From NCBI GenBank assembly GCA_964485695.1, contig CAZAKZ010000250.1, forward strand, positions 1 through 5,731: a stretch of 5,731 nucleotides of DNA. The letters run 5' to 3'. Within the stretch, counting starts at the first letter, position 1; every line of letters starts with the position of its first letter. The stretch is from CAZAKZ01 sp964485695 (GTDB lineage: Bacteria; Planctomycetota; JAFGQW01). Both the position numbers and the translations under genes were made by a program. Of this stretch, positions 1-5,082 are shown piece after piece. The notes below the pieces were generated by a model. The model searched no databases. It had not been told where the DNA came from and saw nothing but the letters and a program-made list of their open reading frames with translations.

Positions 1-105
1 CTCCTGGGTTGCACTTCCGTGCTGATCACTGGCGTTGCACGCCACGAGAGCGGCCAGCAGAACGAAAAGCAGAGCGCTTCCGACTCCTCCGATACTCCGG
101 ATCAT
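1..105 (-). CDS. Putative lipoprotein, N-terminal part (truncated by window edge)
   Basis: Translating the minus strand from the ATG at 105-103 gives 35 codons with no stop, and the frame is still open at base 1, so the gene continues outside the window. The N-terminus looks like a type II signal peptide. It has an Arg near the start (residue 3), a hydrophobic core (about residues 11-22, rich in Leu, Val and Ala) and a lipobox Leu20-Val-Ala-Cys23, followed by Asn24 and a polar stretch. In known lipoproteins the Cys is lipidated by Lgt after export and LspA cleaves just before it. The start is supported by TGGAGG four bases upstream. The gene lies 152 bases downstream of the repeat lipoprotein on the same strand. 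Too little is visible to name a function. The lipoprotein call is fairly firm; its final membrane is unknown. Confidence 0.72.
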   Translation of the reverse strand, partial: MIRSIGGVGSALLFVLLAALVACNASDQHGSATQE

Positions 106-109
106 GGGG

Positions 110-115
110 CCTCCA
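110..115 (-). promoter_or_regulatory. Ribosome binding site of the truncated lipoprotein
   Basis: On the minus strand TGGAGG lies four bases upstream of the ATG at 105. It fixes the start of an otherwise very short visible reading frame, which makes the partial gene believable. Confidence 0.6.
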
Positions 116-188
116 GGATGGGTGGATTCACGGTTGTGATACAGCCCCGCGGGTCAAGTGGTCCGGTCAGAAACACGCGGACGACCAC

Positions 189-230
189 GCCGGGGTCCGG
201 ACAATGGTAGCATGCCCGTCCGGACCCGGC
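189..230. terminator. Strong GC-rich inverted repeat, possible terminator or RNA hairpin
   Basis: The arms 193-202 and 218-227 are perfect 10-base reverse complements (GGGTCCGGAC and GTCCGGACCC) around a 15-base loop. After a one-base bulge at 192 the stem extends by three more pairs (189-191 with 228-230). It starts about 28 bases after the stop codon of the repeat lipoprotein and before the next lipoprotein start, a usual place for a terminator. Neither strand has a proper T-run after the stem: on the minus strand the following bases are GC-rich, and on the plus strand they are only mixed A/T. It may be a U-less terminator, an mRNA 3'-end stabiliser, or a protein-binding palindrome. The structure is certain; the role is inferred. 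Confidence 0.45.
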
Positions 231-257
231 CTGAAATAATCTAATTCCAGCGCGTCG

Positions 258-1301
258 TTACCGGTCCGTGGCCACGAAAAATCCAATTTCACCGTTGGAC
301 ACGTCCGTGTCGGCGATGATGAGGATGCGGCGATCGACGTTGGGGCTGAGAAAGGCCTGGAGCGTGCCCGACGGAGAGGTCAGGGTGGCTGCGCCGTTGG
401 CAGCCATCACGTAGGTCCCCCCGTCCTGGCGCCGGACGGAGTTGTGGTCCGCGTAGTCCATGGTCCAGTTGCCCTTGCCGTCGAAGGAGAGGGTGCCGAA
501 GCCGCTGCCGGGCTCCTCGGTGAGACTGGCCTGGAAGAACCTGCCGAGGTTGTAGGTTCCATTCAGGGTCGCCTGGTGCATGCCGGACCCGGTGCGCACG
601 AACAGGTCCGCCCGGATGTAGGGCCCGGAGGTCAGTTCCAGGTCCATCCACATCAACACGTTTCCCTCACCGTCCGTGAATCCGGCGAAGGTCTCGGTGC
701 CCTCGACGGCCGTCACCACGCCGGGGGCCGTGATGGTGACGGCACCGGTCCGGATCTCCGGCGTGCTGTTGGAGAGGGTGGCGTTGATGGAAAATCCGCC
801 CGTGCCGGTGAAGGTGGCCGTGCCGAAGCCCGTGAGGAGGCCGGCCCCGTTGTTCACGTGGCGGTACCCGATGTAGTGATAGGAACCGCTGACCAGGCTG
901 GTGACCCCGCCGCTGATCTCCCTCTGGAAGAACCAGACCGAGGGATTGGACATCTTCCGGACGCGAAACATGAACTGGCCATCCGGGGTGATAGCGCCCG
1001 GATCGCTGCGGTTCGCATCCACCTGATAGTGGTTGTTGATCTGGAAGCTGTCGTTGTCCACGAAGTTCTGTTTCTTGGAGTTCCGGTAGGTGAGAATGCT
1101 GTGGCCGAAGCCGTCCATGACGGCGCCGCCCAGAGCCGTGACCACCTCGTTCGAGGGTGGAGTGGCGTGCTCCACGGCCAGAAGCGCATAGGCACCGGTC
1201 GCCGTGCTGGTCCGGCTGGTTTCATCCCCCGAGCCCGAATTGCATCCCGCCGCGACCGGTAGAAGCAGGAGCCCGACGATCCAGAGTTTCCGCATATCCA
1301 T
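258..1301 (-). CDS. Lipoprotein with three tandem beta-rich repeats, function unknown
   Basis: This is a 347-residue protein. The reading frame is open 21 codons further upstream, but the ATG at 1301 is preferred because AGGAGG lies five bases before it and a signal peptide begins there: Arg4-Lys5, a hydrophobic core at about residues 6-18, and a lipobox ending Ala-Ala-Gly19-Cys20. A Ser/Gly/Thr-rich linker follows (21-35). The rest is three divergent units at about 34-130, 136-237 and 245-347. Each opens with Gly-(Ala/Ser/Thr)-Tyr (Tyr38, Tyr141, Tyr250). A Gly turn follows 24-25 residues later (63-66, 165-168, 274-277), then Asn-Ser (74, 178, 287), then a Pro-Asp-Gly-like turn (106, 209, 320). 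Each ends near a Phe-rich strand (124, 234, 341). The Gly, Thr and aromatic content suggests beta-sheet. It is probably surface or periplasmic and membrane-anchored. No catalytic motif is visible. It follows the waaF gene after 93 bases, so it may or may not share its transcript. Confidence 0.85.
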   Translation of the reverse strand: MDMRKLWIVGLLLLPVAAGCNSGSGDETSRTSTATGAYALLAVEHATPPSNEVVTALGGAVMDGFGHSILTYRNSKKQNFVDNDSFQINNHYQVDANRSDPGAITPDGQFMFRVRKMSNPSVWFFQREISGGVTSLVSGSYHYIGYRHVNNGAGLLTGFGTATFTGTGGFSINATLSNSTPEIRTGAVTITAPGVVTAVEGTETFAGFTDGEGNVLMWMDLELTSGPYIRADLFVRTGSGMHQATLNGTYNLGRFFQASLTEEPGSGFGTLSFDGKGNWTMDYADHNSVRRQDGGTYVMAANGAATLTSPSGTLQAFLSPNVDRRILIIADTDVSNGEIGFFVATDR

Positions 1302-1305
1302 GACC

Positions 1306-1313
1306 ACCTCCTC
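1306..1313 (-). promoter_or_regulatory. Strong ribosome binding site that sets the start of the repeat lipoprotein
   Basis: On the minus strand GAGGAGGT precedes the ATG at 1301, with AGGAGG five bases away. A second ATG two codons later (1295) would be 11 bases away and is less likely. The longest open frame, starting at 1364, has no comparable site and would place 21 extra residues before the signal peptide. Confidence 0.75.
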
Positions 1314-1394
1314 AGTTTGCCTGGAGTCCAATGACGGGATCACCCCGGGAGTCAGCAGGATCATCGCGGTGAGCCGGATGCGTCCAGGGTCTGC

Positions 1395-2444
1395 CTACAG
1401 ATCCAGGTGCTTCCGTGCGCTCTCGACCACCTCCGCGGGCGTGATCTCCTCCATGCATCGGTGGTCAATGGGGCAAACCTTGAGGTGACACGGGCTGCAG
1501 GACACCTCCTTTCGGATGACGGTGGTCTTTTCCAGGTGGGCGTGGGTGTATCGTGGATCCGTGGATCCCATGAGCACGACCACCGGCCGGTCAAAGGCCA
1601 CCGCCAGGTGCCGCGGGCCCGTATCGGTGGTGATCAGGAGGTCGCTCCTTTTCACGAGCGCCTTAAGGCCTCCCAGTCCCAGCACTTCGGGAAATAGCCC
1701 GAGGTGCGGCCGCTTCATGGCCCCGGAGATCTCCCGGGCCAGCCCCGTCTCCCCGGGGCCCGCCAGGACCACGATCCGAGCCCCTATCTCGGCCTGCAGC
1801 CGGTCGCCGACCGCGGCGAAAGCATCCCCCCGCCACATCTTGGAGGGCCCGAAGCTGGCCCCGGGATTCAGCAGGACCAGGGGACCGTCGCCGGCAGGAA
1901 GCGGCCGCACCGCGAGGTATTCCTCCAGTTCGGCCTCCTCCTCGGGCACCACCACCAGCTCGGGCCGCCGGGCTTTGGGCTCCACCCCCAGGAGGGTGAG
2001 GAGCTCCTTGTAATACTCCGACATGGGCGTGGGCACCCGCCGGTGGTTCACCATGGCCGGCCGGATCTTCCGGGTCAGGAGGAGGCCGCGGTGATTCAGG
2101 TCGTAGCCGATGCGGTGGGGAATCCGGGCAAAAAAGAAGAGGGCGGCCGATGAGAGGCTGTTGGGCAGCACCACCCCCACATCGAAACCCATGCTCTTGA
2201 GGCGCCGGCCCTGGCGCCAGATCGCTCGCACCCCCTTGCGCTTCTCCAGGCCGAGAAAGGCGTCCAGGGAGGGCAAACCCCGGAGGAGGTTCTCGTGGGC
2301 CGGGCGACCCAGGACGGTCAACCTCGCCCCTGGAAAACGCGCCTTCAGGGCCGAGGGGACCACGGTGGCCATGACCGCGTCACCCAGCCAGTTGGGCATC
2401 CGGACCAGGATGGATCGTGGATCGAGGGACTCACCCCTGACCAT
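1395..2444 (-). CDS. waaF: ADP-heptose:LPS heptosyltransferase II (GT9 family)
   Basis: This 349-residue protein has the usual length of the GT9 heptosyltransferases. The family moves L-glycero-D-manno-heptose from ADP-heptose onto the inner core (heptose II onto heptose I for WaaF), on the cytoplasmic face of the inner membrane. The N-terminal domain opens with ILVRMPNWLGDAVMA (12-26), the WaaF signature; Asp22 matches the conserved acidic residue near the acceptor site. The C-terminal nucleotide-sugar domain has NPGASFGPSKMW (193-204, Lys202), then TTDTGPRHLA (272-281) and MGSTDPRYT (292-300). A Cys/His-rich segment follows at 316-331 (Cys316, Cys319, Cys324, Cys330). AGGAAGAAGG nine bases upstream supports the ATG at 2444. 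The gene is 32 bases downstream of a glycosyltransferase gene, which fits an LPS core operon. Other GT9 members (WaaC, WaaQ) are less likely because of the MPNWLGD motif. Confidence 0.93.
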   Translation of the reverse strand: MVRGESLDPRSILVRMPNWLGDAVMATVVPSALKARFPGARLTVLGRPAHENLLRGLPSLDAFLGLEKRKGVRAIWRQGRRLKSMGFDVGVVLPNSLSSAALFFFARIPHRIGYDLNHRGLLLTRKIRPAMVNHRRVPTPMSEYYKELLTLLGVEPKARRPELVVVPEEEAELEEYLAVRPLPAGDGPLVLLNPGASFGPSKMWRGDAFAAVGDRLQAEIGARIVVLAGPGETGLAREISGAMKRPHLGLFPEVLGLGGLKALVKRSDLLITTDTGPRHLAVAFDRPVVVLMGSTDPRYTHAHLEKTTVIRKEVSCSPCHLKVCPIDHRCMEEITPAEVVESARKHLDL

Positions 2445-2453
2445 GGTTCATTG

Positions 2454-2463
2454 CCTTCTTCCT
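2454..2463 (-). promoter_or_regulatory. Ribosome binding site of waaF
   Basis: On the minus strand AGGAAGAAGG lies nine bases before the ATG at 2444, within the 32-base gap after the upstream glycosyltransferase. It supports this start rather than an internal Met (residue 16), which would cut into the MPNWLGD motif. Confidence 0.55.
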
Positions 2464-2476
2464 GCCGGCCTCGATT

Positions 2477-3475
2477 TCATTCTCCCTCCCCCATATAGAC
2501 CCCCCTTACCCGGTCGAACCAGACCGCCGGCGAATATTCCGCCTTGACCCGGGCCCGGCCCGCCTCTGCCATACGGTTCCTGAGGGCGGCATCCCCGAGG
2601 AGCCGCTGCAGCCCCTCGCACCAGGCGTCCTCGGTGCGCACCACCAGACCGGCCTCGCCGATGACCTCGCCGGCCGTGCCCACGTCCGAGGCCAGCACCG
2701 GAACGCCCGTGGCCATGTATTGCAGCGCCTTCATTCCGCACTTGCCCCGGCACCAGGCATCCTCGAACAGCGGCATGAGGCCGACGTCCAGGGACCGGAG
2801 AAACGCGGACTCCGCACCGGCCTCCCACGGCACGTTCTCGAGAGTCGCCTCATCCAGTCCCGGCATGTCCACGGGCGCCTCGGCCATGATCCGCAGCTTG
2901 AAGGAAAGTTTCACCGCCAGTCGGGCCAGGCCCGAAGCAATGCCCAACAGGTAAGGGAAGTTCGACCGGGTGCCGATCCATCCCACCACCGGACGGGCGT
3001 CCGGGGCATTCTCGTGCTCGGACCGGGGGGGATACGCATCCGGATCCACCACGGTGGGGATCACCACGGGAGGGGCCCGGAAGGGTCGGGCCAGATCGGA
3101 CAGGTATCCGTTACCGGCCACCACGCAATCCGCCAGCCGGACGGTGGTGCCGAACTTCAGGACCCGATCCGGGCTCGACGTCGCCCCCCGGGAAGAATCG
3201 CGGTAGACCAGGGCGTCGTCATACTCGTAGACCAGCCGTTTCGCGGCCTGACGGAGCCGCCAGATGTCCAGGGGCGGAAAGAGCCGACGCAGGAGCACTA
3301 CACTGTCCACGGTCCGGAGCGAGCGGAACAGGGCCCTTCGGTCCCGCCCCCCCTCCGGAATGACCAGCACCTCGGCATCGATGCCGGCGGCCCTGAATCC
3401 AGGAACGTAGACCCCCACCCTGAAACGAGCGCTCGGGTCCTGAAGCGAGGTGACCAGAAACCGGATACTCCCCAT
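2477..3475 (-). CDS. Glycosyltransferase, GT-B fold, GT4-like (divergent)
   Basis: This is a 332-residue predicted cytoplasmic or membrane-associated sugar transferase. The N-terminal half begins with a short strand (IRFLVTS, 4-10) and contains YEYDDALVY (83-91), an acidic motif typical of one GT4-like subgroup. The C-terminal donor domain has VIPTVVDPDAY (138-148), GWIGTRSNFPYL (165-176), and KCGMKALQYMATGVPVLASDVG within 245-266. The classic GT4 E-x7-E pair is not present in its usual form; Gln252 sits where the second Glu is usual (LEYMA). The length is near the short end for GT4. The ATG is one base after the TGA of the upstream glycosyltransferase, so translational coupling is likely, and the ribosome binding site is weak. 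Context suggests it adds a sugar to the LPS core or another surface glycan. Donor and acceptor cannot be read from the sequence. Confidence 0.85.
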   Translation of the reverse strand: MGSIRFLVTSLQDPSARFRVGVYVPGFRAAGIDAEVLVIPEGGRDRRALFRSLRTVDSVVLLRRLFPPLDIWRLRQAAKRLVYEYDDALVYRDSSRGATSSPDRVLKFGTTVRLADCVVAGNGYLSDLARPFRAPPVVIPTVVDPDAYPPRSEHENAPDARPVVGWIGTRSNFPYLLGIASGLARLAVKLSFKLRIMAEAPVDMPGLDEATLENVPWEAGAESAFLRSLDVGLMPLFEDAWCRGKCGMKALQYMATGVPVLASDVGTAGEVIGEAGLVVRTEDAWCEGLQRLLGDAALRNRMAEAGRARVKAEYSPAVWFDRVRGVYMGEGE

Positions 3476-3476
3476 G

Positions 3477-4628
3477 TCAGTACCGTTCCCTGGCAGCGTT
3501 CACCAGCACTCGCTCCATGGCGGCATAGGCCTCCACCTCGGGGTGCGATTCCCCGAGGCGCCGGGCCTCCCCGGCCAGGCGCTGCCGCTCCGTCGCGTCT
3601 TCCATCAACATGGCAATGGCCTCTCGCAGACCCGCCACGTCGGTCGCCTCCTCCAGGACCCGGCCCCCGCCCTCCGCCGCGATGAGTTCGCCCACTCCGT
3701 TGGCCCGGGTGGTGATGACCGGCAGCCCCGAGGCGAGGGCCTCGAGGCAGACGATGGAACAGGGATCGTACCAGGTCGGATGGGCCAGCACGTCGGCGGC
3801 CCGGTAGTAGGGCTCCGGAGAGCGCGTGGAACCCACGAACCGGACCCGGTCTTCGAGGCCGAGAGACCGTGCTAGACCGCGATAGACTCCGGCCCGGTCC
3901 CGGCCCACCACGAGGAGCCGGGCCCGGTCCAGGCCGGCCAGGGATTCCAGGAGGGGGTCGAGGCCCTTGAGCCGGAAGTTGTGGGCCACGAAGAGGACCA
4001 GAAACGCCTCGTCCCCGATGTCATGGGTCCGGCGAATCCGCGCCCGATCCTCCTGACTGGCCTCCGGCCGGAATCTCTCCGGATCCACGCCGTTGTAGAT
4101 CACCACGGGCTCCCCCCCCTCCAGCCCGTACGCCTGGACCATGTCGGCCTGAATCCGCCTGGACAGGGCCACGTAGGTGACGGACTTCTGCCGACACTGT
4201 ACCCGTTCCAGGTACAAGAGGCCGTGGTGCTTCGGATTTCCCCACCGGCCGAGGCCATGGAGCCACCGGCTCTTTCCGGCCGAACCGGACTGGGCCCCGG
4301 CGGCCCGGCTGTAGACGCCGCCGTGGGGCTGGAAGACGTGGGTCGAGGGGGTGTGGCGAACCCCGAGGGTCACCTCGAGGCCGAGGCGCGTGGAGAGCCG
4401 GGCCGCCGCTCGATCAAAGGCGACGTCCCGGAAGGCGCGCGGCAGGGGCGGTACCTGCACGCATTGCATGGAGCCGGCATCCACACCCGGGCCGAAATGC
4501 CGGGCCAGATGATGAACCGCATGGCCCTGCCTGACCAGGTAGCGGGCGAGTCCGAGAAGATAGGCTTCGGCTCCCCCCTTTTCGGGATCCAGCCGGTCGA
4601 TGACGAGGCCGATGCGCAGGGAGCACAT
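3477..4628 (-). CDS. Glycosyltransferase family 4, WaaG-like LPS core transferase
   Basis: This 383-residue protein has both GT-B domains. The N-terminal acceptor domain starts IGLVIDRLDPEKGGAE (6-21), with the glycine loop at 18-19, and has FQPHGGVY at 99-106. The C-terminal donor domain has VIYNGVDPERF (176-186), FVAHNFRLKGLDPLL (213-227, Arg219 and Lys221 at the usual phosphate-binding positions), then HPTWYDPCSIVCLEALASGL (283-302). In that last segment the usual E-x7-E reads Asp288-x7-Glu296. Known WaaG transfers glucose from UDP-glucose to the first outer-core position on heptose, and the general layout matches that group. Its place two genes upstream of waaF supports a core role. Which sugar it moves is inference, so I give no symbol. 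The ATG at 4628 has only a weak GGAAAGGGG 12 bases upstream; no alternative start in frame looks better. Confidence 0.88.
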   Translation of the reverse strand: MCSLRIGLVIDRLDPEKGGAEAYLLGLARYLVRQGHAVHHLARHFGPGVDAGSMQCVQVPPLPRAFRDVAFDRAAARLSTRLGLEVTLGVRHTPSTHVFQPHGGVYSRAAGAQSGSAGKSRWLHGLGRWGNPKHHGLLYLERVQCRQKSVTYVALSRRIQADMVQAYGLEGGEPVVIYNGVDPERFRPEASQEDRARIRRTHDIGDEAFLVLFVAHNFRLKGLDPLLESLAGLDRARLLVVGRDRAGVYRGLARSLGLEDRVRFVGSTRSPEPYYRAADVLAHPTWYDPCSIVCLEALASGLPVITTRANGVGELIAAEGGGRVLEEATDVAGLREAIAMLMEDATERQRLAGEARRLGESHPEVEAYAAMERVLVNAARERY

Positions 4629-4632
4629 GGAT

Positions 4633-4663
4633 GACCAGGACCCCTTTCCAGAGCAAACTGGTC
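4633..4663. repeat. Short inverted repeat around the glycosyltransferase ribosome binding site
   Basis: GACCAG at 4633-4638 and CTGGTC at 4658-4663 are perfect 6-base reverse complements around a 19-base loop. The loop holds the weak purine-rich site (4641-4649) of the glycosyltransferase that starts at 4628. Six pairs can arise by chance in such sequence, so a regulatory role is speculative. Confidence 0.25.
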
Positions 4664-4666
4664 GAA

Positions 4667-4915
4667 CTATTCGGGCTCGGCGGCCTTCTCCTCTTCGGGT
4701 TTCTTTTCGGCCTCGGCTTTCTTATCGGCCTCGGCTTTCTTGGCGGCTGCGGCTCTCCGCTTCTCGAGGAAGACCTTCAGGCTGTCCTTTTCTTCCTTCC
4801 TGAATGCCTTGTGCTCTTCCCGCGTCATGGTGGCAATCAGGGCCTTGTGTTCCTTCCTGGCCGCTCGCTTCCGGTGTTTCCGAGCTGCAGGCTTCAGATT
4901 CTTTGTGTTCATCAT
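4667..4915 (-). CDS. Small basic Lys/Ala/Glu-rich protein, function unknown
   Basis: This is an 82-residue protein with no signal peptide and no Cys, Trp, Tyr or Gly. It has 26 Lys/Arg against 16 Asp/Glu, so it is clearly basic, and 17 Ala. Residues 5-24 are strongly basic. Residues 20-50 contain two related segments, RKEHKAL (20-26) and REEHKAF (32-38). The tail is three hexads beginning Lys-Lys (59-64, 65-70, 71-76; KKAEAD, KKAEAE, KKPEEE). It should be largely alpha-helical, perhaps with a disordered tail. Possible roles are nucleic-acid binding (histone H1-like composition) or binding to anionic surfaces, but neither is shown. Two adjacent ATGs (4915 and 4912) could serve as the start, and no good ribosome binding site is seen. 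It is 38 bases upstream of the WaaG-like gene and probably opens the operon. The coding call rests on its position and strand and on a sensible helical composition; low-complexity sequence makes it less certain. Confidence 0.68.
   Translation of the reverse strand: MMNTKNLKPAARKHRKRAARKEHKALIATMTREEHKAFRKEEKDSLKVFLEKRRAAAAKKAEADKKAEAEKKPEEEKAAEPE
4700..4753 (-). repeat. Three 18-base tandem repeats inside the small basic protein gene
   Basis: The units 4700-4717, 4718-4735 and 4736-4753 each begin TTTCTT on the plus strand. Units one and two differ at one base; unit three differs from unit two at four. They encode Lys/Ala/Glu hexads and keep the frame, so gain or loss of a unit would change the tail by six residues. 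Confidence 0.8.
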
Positions 4916-5023
4916 GGTGACAGAAGGGTCCGTTCCAGTCCCAGAAATCAGCTGTCTTCCCGGCCGCCCTCAGGGCAGATCCAGCTCAAAGTAATGGAAT
5001 TAATCAACTTGTCTCACCCGGAA

Positions 5024-5052
5024 CATATAAGAACCGCTGCGGCATTGGGCAA
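5024..5052 (-). promoter_or_regulatory. Possible weak promoter for the glycosyltransferase operon
   Basis: On the minus strand TTGCCC (5052-5047) and TATATG (5029-5024) are separated by 17 bases, resembling sigma-70 -35 and -10 boxes with about four matches of six in each. They lie in the AT-richer gap before the small basic protein and would give a leader of about 100 bases. The -35 box falls in the loop of the possible terminator hairpin. The match is weak and the organism's promoter consensus is unknown. Confidence 0.22.
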
Positions 5053-5070
5053 GGAACAAGCAGCCGCGGT
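5033..5070 (-). terminator. Possible terminator after the beta-barrel gene
   Basis: Read on the minus strand, ACCGCGGCTGC (5070-5060) can pair with GCAGCGGT (5040-5033), giving eight pairs with a three-base bulge and a 19-base loop. It is followed by TCTTATATGTT, which is T-rich for this genome. It starts 12 bases after the stop codon of the beta-barrel gene. The bulge and long loop make it a moderate candidate at best. Confidence 0.35.
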
Positions 5071-5082
5071 CCGGTCAGGCCG

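Noticed and set aside
136..157. TTGACC (minus strand 157-152) with TATCAC (141-136) as a promoter for the truncated lipoprotein
   Set aside because: The spacing is only 10 bases, too short for a sigma-70 promoter, and no better -10 box is found at about 17 bases.
9..239. Short plus-strand frames at the left end
   Set aside because: They run antisense to the lipoprotein start and across the hairpin. They have Arg-rich, patternless translations and no ribosome binding site that I could support.
444..1262. Plus-strand frame of 272 codons opposite the repeat lipoprotein
   Set aside because: It is rich in Gly, Val, Arg and His, as expected for the antisense of a GC-rich gene, and has no recognisable domain. 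The minus-strand protein has a signal peptide, a ribosome binding site and repeats.
1302..1364. Upstream extension of the repeat lipoprotein by 21 codons
   Set aside because: It would put a non-signal sequence before the signal peptide, and the strong ribosome binding site lies inside this stretch just before the ATG at 1301.
2720..3685. Plus-strand frame of 321 codons spanning the junction of two glycosyltransferase genes
   Set aside because: It is Pro/Arg/Gly-rich with no domain and crosses the boundary of two well-supported minus-strand genes.
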